From Bradyrhizobium zhanjiangense (lineage in GTDB: Bacteria > Pseudomonadota > Alphaproteobacteria > Rhizobiales > Xanthobacteraceae), in the NCBI RefSeq assembly GCF_004114935.1, contig NZ_CP022221.1:7585001-7649000 (forward strand): DNA of 64,000 nt. The letters run 5' to 3'. The notes beneath the pieces are model-generated. The model did not search any database, was not told the origin of the DNA, and saw only the letters and a list, made by a program, of their open reading frames with translations. Position numbers and translations under genes: made by a program. This document shows positions 43,563 through 51,785 of the stretch, one piece after another; the stretch's first letter is position 1; each line of letters begins with the position of its first letter.

Positions 43563-44576
43563 ATGCTGACCCAAGCGCTTCTGGTTGATGACAGCCGTTC
43601 CGTCCTCAACTTCCTCAAACGTCATATCGAGGCCGAAGGTCTGGTCGAAGCCACCACCTTCCTCGATCCCGTCGAAGCGCTGGCCTGCGCGCGCGAGCGC
43701 GTCTTCGACCTCGTGCTGGTCGACTACGAGATGCCGCACGGTGAGAGCTTCAACGACTCTTGCATCGAGCAGTGCGCCGTCCGCAGAGCTGAGCGGCGAA
43801 TGGAAGCGCTGCAGGCCGGTGCGACCGACTTCCTGCCCAAGCAGCCGCAAAGCGTCGAGATGACGGTACGTCTGCGCAACTTGATTCAGCTTGGTGCAGC
43901 CGTGCGCAAGCTCAGCGATCGTGCCGCGCATCTGGCCAGCGACGTCGCGGCAGCAACACGAAAGCTAGGCGAGCGCGAGGAGGAGATCATCCTGCGGCTC
44001 GCGCTCGCGGTCGAATACCGCGACAACGACACCGGCGAGCACACCCTGAGAGTCGCCCGCTATAGCCGCATCATCGCCGAACAGCTCGACCTGCCGGCCC
44101 GGCTCTGCCGCGACATTTATCTGGCCGCGCCCCTGCACGACGTCGGCAAAGTCGCCATTCCCGACAATATCCTGCTCAAGCCCGGCAAGCTCACCGAGGA
44201 GGAGATGGCGGTGATCAGGACGCATGCAACGATCGGCGAGCGGATCCTGGCGGATTCCAGCTGCGAGCTGATCCGGCTCGGAGCACAAATTGCCGCAGGC
44301 CATCACGAGCGCTGGGACGGCGCGGGCTATCCGAACGGCCTCAGGGCGGACGCGATTCCGGTCGCCGCGCGCGTGGTCGCGGTCGCCGATGTCTTCGACG
44401 CCCTGACGACCCGTCGGCCCTATAAGGAGCCGATGCCGCTCGAGGTGGCGCGCAATTACCTGGTCGAGAACAAGGGTCGGCAGTTCGATCCGGCCTGCGT
44501 CGAGGCCTTCCTGTCGCGGTGGGACGAGGTGGTCGAGATCGCCGCCGGTCGGCTTGATACCCGATCGCCGATTTGA
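43563..44576 (+). CDS. HD-GYP response regulator with disrupted receiver core
   Basis: 337 aa. C-terminal HD-GYP domain complete: EYRDNDTGEHTLRVARYSRI, APLHDVGKVAIPDNILLKPG (HD), HATIGERIL, GHHERWDGAGYPNGL (GYP). These hydrolyse c-di-GMP. The N-terminal receiver begins normally (ALLVDDSRSVLNFLKRHIE, VLVDYEMPHG with the acceptor Asp) but between residues ~62 and ~82 it reads ESFNDSCIEQCAVRRAERR, unrelated to the usual helix 3-strand 4 region, before resuming MEALQAGATDFLPKQPQ. The Thr/Ser switch residue is therefore missing. Length suggests a replaced or deleted segment. Confidence 0.85.
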   Translation: MLTQALLVDDSRSVLNFLKRHIEAEGLVEATTFLDPVEALACARERVFDLVLVDYEMPHGESFNDSCIEQCAVRRAERRMEALQAGATDFLPKQPQSVEMTVRLRNLIQLGAAVRKLSDRAAHLASDVAAATRKLGEREEEIILRLALAVEYRDNDTGEHTLRVARYSRIIAEQLDLPARLCRDIYLAAPLHDVGKVAIPDNILLKPGKLTEEEMAVIRTHATIGERILADSSCELIRLGAQIAAGHHERWDGAGYPNGLRADAIPVAARVVAVADVFDALTTRRPYKEPMPLEVARNYLVENKGRQFDPACVEAFLSRWDEVVEIAAGRLDTRSPI

Positions 44577-44693
44577 ACCTGTTCCTGATAAAGTGCACCA
44601 ATATCAAAGAGTGATTCTGGTCACACTTGCCTGGGCGCGCCGCTGCTAAGCATCGGACCGGGACGGGGACCGGCAAAGCATCGGTCGAACTGA

Positions 44694-45374
44694 ATGAGAA
44701 TACGCATGAGAAGCCTGATCGGCGCCCTTGTCGGCGCGTTCTGTGTTGCGGGCCCCGCCCTGGCGGAGACCCCGGCCGCAATCGTCGAGGATGTGCAAGG
44801 CAAGATCGACGGCGTCGAGTTCATGGACTATGTGGCGCCGGGCAAAATCATCAAGCTCGGGCCCAAGACCAGCATTACCCTCAGCTATCTCAAATCCTGC
44901 TTGCGCGAGACGATCAGCGAAGGCGTCGTCCTGGTCGGCACCGAACAGAGCACCGTGCAGCTCGGCGACGTGCAGCGCGCCAAGGTGCCCTGTGATACCA
45001 AGGCGGCGCAGCTCTCCGAACGCGAGGCGAACCAGAGTGCCGCGACCACGTTCCGGACCATGCGGTCCGATGCCAAGGGCGCTCCGTCCAAGCTGCCGAC
45101 GATCTATGGCGTCGCGCCGCTGGTCCAGGCCAAGAGCGGCAGCACGCTGGTGATCGAGCGCACCGACGGCAGGGAGCCCACGATCAGCGTGCCGCTCAAG
45201 AACGACGTCATGATCCGCGGCAAGTTCTATGACTTTGCCAAGACCGGAAAGTCGCTGACCCCGGGCGGCAGCTATCTCGCCATTCTCGGCGCCAAGCGTT
45301 ACGCCTTCCAGGTCGATGCCAGCGCCACCGCGTCGCCCACCCCGGTGATCGGCCGCTTGCTGCGGCTCGAATAG
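44694..45374 (+). CDS. Secreted hypothetical protein preceding a CHASE2 cyclase
   Basis: 226 aa with signal peptide (LIGALVGAFCVAGPALA). VEDVQGKIDGVEFMDYVAPG, KIIKLGPKTSITLSYLKSC and the later VPLKNDVMIRGKFYDFAKTG suggest a FecR-like or SH3-like beta-rich periplasmic domain, two Cys. It ends 17 bases before the adenylate cyclase gene and is probably co-transcribed; it may sense the signal read by the CHASE2 domain (inference). Confidence 0.72.
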   Translation: MRIRMRSLIGALVGAFCVAGPALAETPAAIVEDVQGKIDGVEFMDYVAPGKIIKLGPKTSITLSYLKSCLRETISEGVVLVGTEQSTVQLGDVQRAKVPCDTKAAQLSEREANQSAATTFRTMRSDAKGAPSKLPTIYGVAPLVQAKSGSTLVIERTDGREPTISVPLKNDVMIRGKFYDFAKTGKSLTPGGSYLAILGAKRYAFQVDASATASPTPVIGRLLRLE

Positions 45375-45391
45375 ACGGCCTCGACAACACG

Positions 45392-47542
45392 ATGCGGCGG
45401 ATCGGCAGGCGGGACATCGTTGCGGCGATCCTGATTGCGCTCCTCGCGGGCGCGATCGTCACGTCCCCGCCGCTCCAGATGCTGCAAGGTCTCTCGCTCG
45501 ATACCCTCACGGCGATGCGCGGCAAGCTGGTCGGCGAGCGCCGCGAACCTGCGACGTCGCCAGTCGTCGTGGTGGCGATCGATGGAGAGACCTACGACAC
45601 ACCACCCTTCAAGGGATCGCCGACCCAGACCTGGACGCGCGAAATCGGCCGGGTGCTCGGCAGCATCACCGAGGGCGGCGCCAAGGTCATCGGCTTCGAC
45701 GTGATCTTTCCGAGCTCGATCGAGCAGTCGGAGATTCCTTTCGGCGACATGGCGGTCGGCAGCCGCATGAAGGGATTTGACCGGGATTACCTGATCGCCC
45801 TGCGGCAAATCTCCGACAGCGGCAAACTCGTGCTCGGCGAAATCCTGAGCATCGATCATCCGGAAGTGCCCTATCGCGCACAGCAAGTGGCCGTGCGCAA
45901 CACCGTCCGCGCGCTCAATGTCTACACCGATCCCGACGACGTGATCCGGCGAACGCCGTTGAGCTTTGCCATCGAAGGCAGGTCGGTCCCCGCGATGGCG
46001 GTCGAGCTCGCTGCGCGTGCGCTTGGCGCAAAGCCTGAAATTGCGCCGTCCGGCGCGACCGAATTGTCCGGCTATGCGATCCCGAGCGCGATGCCGAATA
46101 CAATGACGCTCAACTTTCGCGGGCTGGGACGCGACGTCCCGACCTTCTCCTTCGCCGACCTGCGCGCCTGCGTCGAGAAGGGCGATCGCGATTTCTTTCG
46201 CCGCGCCTTCGACGGCAAGGTCGTGCTGCTCGGCACGGTCCTGAATTTCGAGGACCGTAAGCTCACCTCGATGCGCCTGTCTGGCGGATATGACGGCACG
46301 CCGGCCGCGCGATGCGCCCTGCCCGCGCCGGAGCGTGGCGCGCAACGGCCGCGCAGCGATGTCGCCGGCGTGTTCGTGCACGCCACCGTCGTTCGCAACC
46401 TGATCGAACGCGATGCCGTGACCGAGCTCGGCTTTCCCGCACGGAGCATCCTCACGATCGCGTTCGCCCTCGTCATCGCTTGCGCCGCCGGCATGCTTGC
46501 GCCGAGCGGCGCGCTGATTGCCTGGCTCGGCCTCACCGCCGTTTACGCCGCAATGGCCGTCGGTGCGTTCGTTCACGCATTGGCGCTGCCGCTGACCGAG
46601 CCGGCGCTCGCAAGTCTTGCGGCGCTCGCGATGATGATCGGCTACCGCTTCGTGCTGGCTGATCGCGACGAGCGCTTCCTGCGCAAGAGCTTTGCCCTCT
46701 ATCTCGCCCCTGAAGTGATTAACACCATGGTTGCGTCCGGCAAGATGCCGGCGCTCGGCGGCGAGATGCGCAATGTCACCATGTTCTTCTCCGATCTCAG
46801 CGGCTTCTCCTCGATCGCGGAGACGATGACGCCTGGCGAGCTTGTGACCCTGATGAACGAGTATCTGTCCGCCATGACCGATATCATCGAGGGCCATGGC
46901 GGCTACGTCGACAAATATATCGGCGATTCCATCGTCGCCATGTTCGGTGCTCCGGCCGACGATCGCGCACATGCGCGCAATGCCGTCCATGCCGCGCTGG
47001 AGTGCCACCAGAAGCTGGCGGAGCTCAACGCCGACAATCCCGCTTTCGCCGGCCATGGCCTGTCGCACCGTATCGGCCTCAACAGCGGCGAAGCCGTGGT
47101 CGGCAATATCGGCTCGCGCCGCCGATTCAATTACACCGTGATGAGTGACACCGTGAACGTGGCCTCGCGGCTCGAGGGCGCCAACAAATATTACGGCACC
47201 GCGATCATGGTCTCCGAAACCACGATGGCGCAGACCGGCGACACCTTCGCCTGGCGCGAGCTCGATGCGATCAGGGTGCTGGGGCGCGGCGAAGCGATCA
47301 GGGTGTTCGAGCCGCTGGCGGAGAAAGGCACGGAGAGCGCCGAGCAAACAAAGGTAGCCGCGGCGTATGCTGAAGGGCTGGCCTGCTGGCGGGCGCGCGA
47401 GTTTCGCAAGGCGGTTGAAGCGTTCGACGGCGCAGCGAAGATCGATCCGCCGTCATCCATGTTCGCGGAGCGCGCAAAAGCATTAACTGCTAATCCGCCA
47501 CCGCCGGAGTGGACGCCGGTAAACACGTTGGAAGGGAAGTAG
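45392..47542 (+). CDS. CHASE2-domain adenylate cyclase
   Basis: 716 aa. One N-terminal membrane segment (IVAAILIALLAGAIVTSPP), a periplasmic CHASE2 domain to ~residue 330 (VVVVAIDGETYD, IGFDVIFPSS, KVVLLGTVLNFEDRK), three membrane helices, then a class III cyclase domain: MFFSDLSGFSSIAE (metal Asp), DKYIGDSIVAMFGAP (second metal Asp, adenine-specifying Lys), RIGLNSGEAVVGNIGS and MSDTVNVASRLEGA (Asp that reads adenine, catalytic Asn and Arg). The specificity residues predict cAMP production. Confidence 0.92.
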   Translation: MRRIGRRDIVAAILIALLAGAIVTSPPLQMLQGLSLDTLTAMRGKLVGERREPATSPVVVVAIDGETYDTPPFKGSPTQTWTREIGRVLGSITEGGAKVIGFDVIFPSSIEQSEIPFGDMAVGSRMKGFDRDYLIALRQISDSGKLVLGEILSIDHPEVPYRAQQVAVRNTVRALNVYTDPDDVIRRTPLSFAIEGRSVPAMAVELAARALGAKPEIAPSGATELSGYAIPSAMPNTMTLNFRGLGRDVPTFSFADLRACVEKGDRDFFRRAFDGKVVLLGTVLNFEDRKLTSMRLSGGYDGTPAARCALPAPERGAQRPRSDVAGVFVHATVVRNLIERDAVTELGFPARSILTIAFALVIACAAGMLAPSGALIAWLGLTAVYAAMAVGAFVHALALPLTEPALASLAALAMMIGYRFVLADRDERFLRKSFALYLAPEVINTMVASGKMPALGGEMRNVTMFFSDLSGFSSIAETMTPGELVTLMNEYLSAMTDIIEGHGGYVDKYIGDSIVAMFGAPADDRAHARNAVHAALECHQKLAELNADNPAFAGHGLSHRIGLNSGEAVVGNIGSRRRFNYTVMSDTVNVASRLEGANKYYGTAIMVSETTMAQTGDTFAWRELDAIRVLGRGEAIRVFEPLAEKGTESAEQTKVAAAYAEGLACWRAREFRKAVEAFDGAAKIDPPSSMFAERAKALTANPPPPEWTPVNTLEGK

Positions 47543-47993
47543 CGACGTCAACCGCGGGCGTACTTCCCCTCTCCCCTTGTGGGAGAGGGTGGCTCGCCGC
47601 GCACGCACGAAGCCCGGCAACAGCGCGAGGCCGAGGTGATGGGCGACCTGCTCGCCGTCGACCCCGATGAAAGCGAGCTAATCTGGCAGGCGCAATCGCA
47701 AGGGCTCCCTGTGGAGCACCGTGCCGAGGTCTCGCCGCAGGCGCTGCTTGGTGTGCGGTTGGTGACCACACCGCGCAATAGCGAAGCACCCGGCACGTCG
47801 CCGGGGCTGTCGTGGCCGTGGAAGCGATGACGAGATCGCACGTGACCCGTGAGGGACGCGCGTGCGTGCGGGCGGGGTGGTCCTGTTCACCTTGCCCACA
47901 GGGGTGGCCCCGGACGAACGTGTTGGCGCGCGTGAGCGTCCGGGCCGCCCCGCCTCGAACATGATGGGAGCCGGACCTGATGCCGCGCGGTGA
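47543..47993. other. Gene-free interval at island left edge
   Basis: Starts with a hairpin repeat at 47566-47589 (CCCCTCTCCC ... GGGAGAGGG), followed by ~400 bases whose open frames lack family features. The base composition stays GC-rich. Confidence 0.5.
47566..47589. repeat. Gene-end hairpin repeat, left copy
   Basis: CCCCTCTCCC-CTTGT-GGGAGAGGG just after the cyclase stop; an inverted, ~75-80% similar copy occurs at about 56032-56075 after pobA. Probable terminator and common rhizobial repeat. Confidence 0.6.
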
Positions 47994-48191
47994 TGGGAGT
48001 GTCCAGAGCAGGTCGCCCGTATTCGCTGCCTGGCTTGCGAACGCTGGCAACGGTACACCGCTTTCGCTTACGATGTCGGCCAGCAACCAAGCTGGCGGCA
48101 TCTGCTCATGAGGGACGACACCAGCGGCGAATTCTCACCGGAGAATGCGCGCTGGCAGGTCGCGCGGCCCAGGTATCAAAGGCGGCGACCG
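47994..48191 (+). pseudogene. Decayed HNH homing-endonuclease-like fragment
   Basis: A start-less open segment bounded on the left by TGA at 47991 reads CLACERWQRYTAFAYDVGQQ, then PSWRHLLMRDDTSGEFSPEN, then ARWQVARPRYQRRR. This matches the layout of phage-type HNH/AP2 endonucleases (DMG-x-x-P-x-x-RHSLDR-D-x-x-G-x-YSPENCRWA). The catalytic His and Asn region is partly altered. It overlaps the end of the next minus-strand gene. Fragment only, no start codon. Confidence 0.45.
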
Positions 48192-48799
48192 ACCACCGCT
48201 GCACCGGCTGCTTCATTGAATGCTTCGACGGCAGCGCGCGCCTGACACAAGGCTTGCTGCATACGGGCGCGGTGTTCCTCGGTGAAATTAAGATTTGGAC
48301 GCCCTTGGGTCGTCGTTAGAAACTCGAAGAGGTTAAGCGCGACCGGTATGATGTCCAGTATGTAGTTGAGTTCAATTCCCCAGCTAGTGGGATTGAAATG
48401 GGCGAACTGACGCCGTAGTTCGTTTAGTCGTTGAAGATTTCGGTGATCTTCCGGTGACAGATCGGGCACCGGCCCTTCCATCAATTCAGATTTCATGATC
48501 CGCTCAAGCAAAACGTCGTAGGAGGCCATAACCCTTGGCGGCCGGTCCGGACCTAGATGGTGCAGCCACGCGCGATTTCTTTTCTGAGACTTGGGGGCGA
48601 GTGCGCCGCATCCGTCAGTTCCACTTAATGAGAGCACCATGGCACCCTGCACAGCATTCTGCATGGCCATAATGATCCACTTCCAGTGGCTCGGCCTCTT
48701 CTGAGCGTCGATAGACTGCGAGCCCACGAGCTCTATGGCTGCGACCACATCCTCGTATTCGTCGAAGTGAACAAACTCGCTTCCTTCGGTGGAATTCAT
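48176..48799 (-). CDS. HEPN-like hypothetical protein
   Basis: 207 aa, all-helical prediction, no signal peptide. R129-RQFA-H134 in LNELRRQFAHFNPTSWGIEL fits the Rx4-6H signature of HEPN RNase-fold proteins; the surroundings (YDVLLERIMKSELMEG, DIIPVALNLFEFL) are typical of uncharacterised HEPN-like rhizobial proteins. It lies 58 bases after the second HEPN-like gene, in one direction with an SRAP gene. A role in RNA cleavage or defence is inference only. Confidence 0.6.
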   Translation of the reverse strand: MNSTEGSEFVHFDEYEDVVAAIELVGSQSIDAQKRPSHWKWIIMAMQNAVQGAMVLSLSGTDGCGALAPKSQKRNRAWLHHLGPDRPPRVMASYDVLLERIMKSELMEGPVPDLSPEDHRNLQRLNELRRQFAHFNPTSWGIELNYILDIIPVALNLFEFLTTTQGRPNLNFTEEHRARMQQALCQARAAVEAFNEAAGAAVVGRRL

Positions 48800-48857
48800 A
48801 GCCTAGGGTTTCCCTTCGCATGATAAGAGCCGAGGCGATCTGGCCCGCGTTCACCGA

Positions 48858-49481
48858 CTATTCCGGACCACAATCGATCACACGCTTTACTTGATCTCTG
48901 CACTCCTCGACCATGTCGCCATGAAACGCAGTGTCGGTCTGGAGGAACTGTTGCAGCGTGCTGGCAAGCCGGGCGACAAGCTCCACCATCGCCCTCAACT
49001 CAGGAAGCGTGACCGACTTCCTCAACTGGTCGAGCGACAGGTGGGCAATGCCCAAGTTGCGCAAGTGCACAAGTCGCCCGTGCACATTCCAATCGATCTC
49101 GCTGTAGGTCTGGAGGTAGGTCCCGATCAGATCGCCCCTTGTGGGAGTGAACACATCAGGGCCGCACTTGGCGTCCAGCGCCTGCAAAAGCGTCGCCTGC
49201 ACCGCTGGCTCCTTGAGGGCATGATAGACGGTCTGAAAGCTGACCGCCGTGCGGTCGGCGTCGAGCAGGATGGACACACGCAGTGCAGCCATCAGCAGAA
49301 CGTCTCGATGGAGAACCGAGACCGGCTGCCGCCATTCGCCATGATGGTCAGGCCGAGATGCTAGAATGTCATTGAGCCCGTCGGCGGCGCCGAACGACCA
49401 AGCGCATCTGGTTGCGACAACGATCAGCCGCGATGCGTTTTGTAGGATGAACTCGACGCGCGGGTCGGCTGAGTTCATCAT
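48858..49481 (-). CDS. HEPN-like hypothetical protein
   Basis: 207 aa, helical. [18 protein letters not shown] contains R141-N142 ... H147, the RNx4H form of the HEPN motif seen in AbiV- and Cas-associated RNases. Other conserved-looking stretches: [20 protein letters not shown]. Start ATG 49481 overlaps the upstream SRAP stop by ATGA, so the two are translationally coupled. Function unknown. Confidence 0.62.
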   Translation of the reverse strand: MMNSADPRVEFILQNASRLIVVATRCAWSFGAADGLNDILASRPDHHGEWRQPVSVLHRDVLLMAALRVSILLDADRTAVSFQTVYHALKEPAVQATLLQALDAKCGPDVFTPTRGDLIGTYLQTYSEIDWNVHGRLVHLRNLGIAHLSLDQLRKSVTLPELRAMVELVARLASTLQQFLQTDTAFHGDMVEECRDQVKRVIDCGPE

Positions 49482-50140
49482 GCCGCAGCCTTGTCTTCCT
49501 TGTCGGCACCCCGCATCACGATCCTGAGCGCCTCATCTGGCAGAGGTCGTTGCAGCGCCTTGGCCTCGTCCCATGGCGCACGCATCCACACGTCACGCTC
49601 CTCGTCGGTCGTGAGCATCACGGGCATGGCCTTCGGGTGGATCGGCTCGACCACCGCGTTGGGCGATGTCGTGAGAAAACCGTAGACCTGATGCGGACCC
49701 GGGATCGGCTTGGACTTCGTGCCCCGGTCGCCATTGAACGTCGTCCAGATGCCCGCGAAGGCGAACAGCGGACGATCATCGTTGAGCGCGAACCAGACCA
49801 CGTCCTTTTTCTTGGTCTCAGGGTTCGGCTCCGGCGCGTACTCGGCGAAGCTGTTGGCCGGGACAAGGCAGCGGCTCTCCGGCTTGAGCCAGCCGCGCCA
49901 GTGCGGCGATGACGTGTTGCGGATATTGGTGACCGGCGGCCCGCCCGTGCGCGGTGGCGGTGGCATGCCCCATCGCATCACGGCCAACTCGGTGCCGGTG
50001 TCGGTGTTGCGGATCACGGGAGCGGGATAGTCCGGAAACACGCCCGTCATCGGCGCGAGATTGCCGACGTAGCGATTGACGACGCGGAACAGGTTGATGA
50101 TCGCGGCTTGGTTGGTGGTGATGCTGTATAGGTTGCACAT
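49478..50140 (-). CDS. SRAP-family abasic-site DNA-protein crosslink protein (YedK/HMCES)
   Basis: 220 aa. Cys2 follows Met1 (MCNLYSI), the residue that becomes exposed and bonds abasic sites. Other active-site parts: [20 protein letters not shown] (Asn), [12 protein letters not shown] (Glu), and [12 protein letters not shown] (His). HMCES-type proteins shield abasic sites in single-stranded DNA. First large gene of a minus-strand unit with a membrane microprotein before it and two HEPN-like genes after it. Such genes are frequent in phages and islands. Confidence 0.92.
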   Translation of the reverse strand: MCNLYSITTNQAAIINLFRVVNRYVGNLAPMTGVFPDYPAPVIRNTDTGTELAVMRWGMPPPPRTGGPPVTNIRNTSSPHWRGWLKPESRCLVPANSFAEYAPEPNPETKKKDVVWFALNDDRPLFAFAGIWTTFNGDRGTKSKPIPGPHQVYGFLTTSPNAVVEPIHPKAMPVMLTTDEERDVWMRAPWDEAKALQRPLPDEALRIVMRGADKEDKAAA

Positions 50141-50149
50141 CGGCGACGG

Positions 50150-50326
50150 CTACGACCAGAACAGTGCGAAGTAGATCACGTACAGCCAGCCCAGAATGCC
50201 GTGAATGATCGCCCAGAGGATCGACTTGTTGGTGGTGTAGCTGATGGCGATAGCGAGCGCGCTACCAAAGCCTATGCCGTATTTCGTGCCCTCTGATCGC
50301 ACCACGTAGTAGCGGCTCCCGTTCAT
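50150..50326 (-). CDS. 58-aa membrane microprotein
   Basis: ATG 50326 to TAG 50150. Sequence begins MNGSRYYVVRSEGTKYGIGF, contains one or two hydrophobic stretches (FGSALAIAISYTT, LWAIIHGILGWLYVIYFALF) and ends FWS. It ends 9 bases before the SRAP start and is probably in the same transcript. Function unknown; similar short proteins occur in phages and islands. Confidence 0.6.
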   Translation of the reverse strand: MNGSRYYVVRSEGTKYGIGFGSALAIAISYTTNKSILWAIIHGILGWLYVIYFALFWS

Positions 50327-50347
50327 CGTCGCTGCCTCACCATCATT

Positions 50348-50761
50348 TCACCTCTCACCCGGCCACCACGTTGATGGCGGATCGCTCGCCGAAGTCTTGG
50401 TGCGCCGAAGCGCCACCAAATGGCTGCGCTTGTACGGATAGCCGCGCACCTGCGAGCAGTCCTTGCAGCGCATGTATCGCTCCAGCTCATGAACTGGCGT
50501 TGACTTCGGTCGCCGCACGATGTCGAGCGCGACGGTCTGATTTGTGTCACAGCCGAGGCACCGGACTTCCAGATAGCCGTAACCCGCGTTGAGCGCGTCG
50601 CCGAGCGTCGGCGACGGTTGCGCCGGTCCCTTGAAGGCGAGCATGCGCTTATTCCACGCCTCGCAGGCGAGCTGGTCGGCTTGCTTGCGCGCCTCCGTCG
50701 CGCGCTCAGCCGCCGCCCGGACTGACCCGCCGTAAATGGTCTCGCGTGACTTGGTGCCCAT
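50348..50761 (-). CDS. Zinc-ribbon hypothetical protein
   Basis: 137 aa from ATG 50761. Four Cys form two CxxC knuckles, C68/C71 (VRCLGCDTN) and C99/C102 (MRCKDCSQV), separated by ~27 residues, typical of a zinc ribbon. The first 40 residues are a basic Ala/Glu-rich helix. The frame extends to 50953 but without this start's fit. Upstream of the microprotein and SRAP genes, same direction. Likely DNA-binding, target unknown. Confidence 0.62.
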   Translation of the reverse strand: MGTKSRETIYGGSVRAAAERATEARKQADQLACEAWNKRMLAFKGPAQPSPTLGDALNAGYGYLEVRCLGCDTNQTVALDIVRRPKSTPVHELERYMRCKDCSQVRGYPYKRSHLVALRRTKTSASDPPSTWWPGER

Positions 50762-50992
50762 GGCGAGAAAATGCACGGCAGCACGCCGGGCAGGCAAGCC
50801 GCTAGGGATAGCGGTGGACAACGCGCCGGGCACAACGGGGACGACGCAACCGCGCCGGTCGCGGGCGAAGCACCCGGACACTCCAAGCCCGCAAAAGTGG
50901 CGGGGACAATGAATCTTTCGGGAAAACATGATTTTACTGCAAGCGCGCTGCATGGCTGCCTCTCAGGCTCCAACAAATCACAGGAGCAGCCC

Positions 50993-51157
50993 GTGCAGCC
51001 CTTCATCGTCTATCAGACGATACCCGGTCAGCATTTTCCGAAACCTGTTTTCACGGTCTACGCCCGTTCACTCGAAGCGGCCCGCGAGATTGTCGCGGCC
51101 ATGATCGCGGGAAAGATCATCGTTCTCCCCGTCTCGCGCGACGGAGCACGCCGATGA
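50993..51157 (+). CDS. 54-aa small protein coupled to the RarA C-terminal-like gene
   Basis: GTG 50993 with AGGAG close upstream. PFIVYQTIPGQHFPKPVFTV, YARSLEAAREIVAAMIAGKI and ending RDGARR: no signal peptide. Its stop overlaps the next start as ATGA, showing coupling. Divergent from the zinc-ribbon gene. Function unknown. Confidence 0.6.
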   Translation: MQPFIVYQTIPGQHFPKPVFTVYARSLEAAREIVAAMIAGKIIVLPVSRDGARR

Positions 51158-51711
51158 TCCCCGATACCAAGAGCGGCCTTCCCGCGATGGCCTGCGTCTC
51201 GGCCATGCAGAAGGCCATCAGGCGGGGCATGGAGCGCGAGGCCATGGAGTTCGCCGTTGAACTCATGCACACGTCCAAAGCCTTCCACACGATGGTCTGC
51301 AACCGCCTCGAAGTCATCTGCCACGAAGACCTCGACACGCTGGCAGCGCCGCACGTCTTTCCGTTCGTCGCCGCATCGCTCGCAGCGTCAAGGGAGCGGT
51401 ACAGCAAGAGCATCGGCGAAGCCCGGCTCAGGGTGGGCAACGCCATTCGCATGATGTGCCGGTCACCGAAGTCCCGCGCGGGCTGCCACTTCGCAGCCGC
51501 CATCGGCCTGCGATCGATGCTGGAGAACCACGTCCCGACAATCCCCGACTGGGCGCTCGACCAGCACACGATCAAGGGCAAGGCGATGGGTCGTGGTCTC
51601 GATCATTTCCGCAAGGAAGGTGCCAAGCTGATCCCGCCGCCGACAGGCGATGATCCCTACGAGGACGAGGCGTATCGCCTCTGGAAGATCAAGCAGCAGG
51701 GCAGGCAGTGA
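51154..51711 (+). CDS. Stand-alone RarA/MgsA C-terminal-domain-like protein
   Basis: 185 aa. AMQKAIRRGMEREAMEFAVE, CNRLEVICHEDLDTLAAPHV, IRMMCRSPKSRAGCHFAAAI and IPDWALDQHTIKGKAMGRGL resemble the tetramerisation/C-terminal region of RarA (MgsA/WRNIP1 clamp-loader-like ATPases), including the HED and PKSR-A patterns and the P-x-W-x-x-D-x-H-T-x-x-G element. No AAA+ ATPase domain (Walker motifs) is present. Possibly a phage-derived partner or inhibitor of RarA or a replisome adaptor. Follows the 54-aa gene with ATGA overlap. Confidence 0.62.
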   Translation: MIPDTKSGLPAMACVSAMQKAIRRGMEREAMEFAVELMHTSKAFHTMVCNRLEVICHEDLDTLAAPHVFPFVAASLAASRERYSKSIGEARLRVGNAIRMMCRSPKSRAGCHFAAAIGLRSMLENHVPTIPDWALDQHTIKGKAMGRGLDHFRKEGAKLIPPPTGDDPYEDEAYRLWKIKQQGRQ

Positions 51712-51785
51712 ACGTCCGGTCCGGCCTAAGAGCCGACGTAGAACGCAAGTCGCGTTTTGACCCACAAGGGACTTCACCGTGTAGA

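Noticed and set aside
45299..47347. 682-codon open frame on the minus strand opposite the cyclase gene
   Set aside because: It is an antisense shadow of a GC-rich gene; the plus-strand protein has complete CHASE2 and cyclase motifs, the antisense translation only Arg/His/Ala-rich low complexity.
47579..48101. Several overlapping frames on both strands between cyclase and HEPN-like genes
   Set aside because: No start with a ribosome site and no conserved features; only the HNH-like segment is supported.
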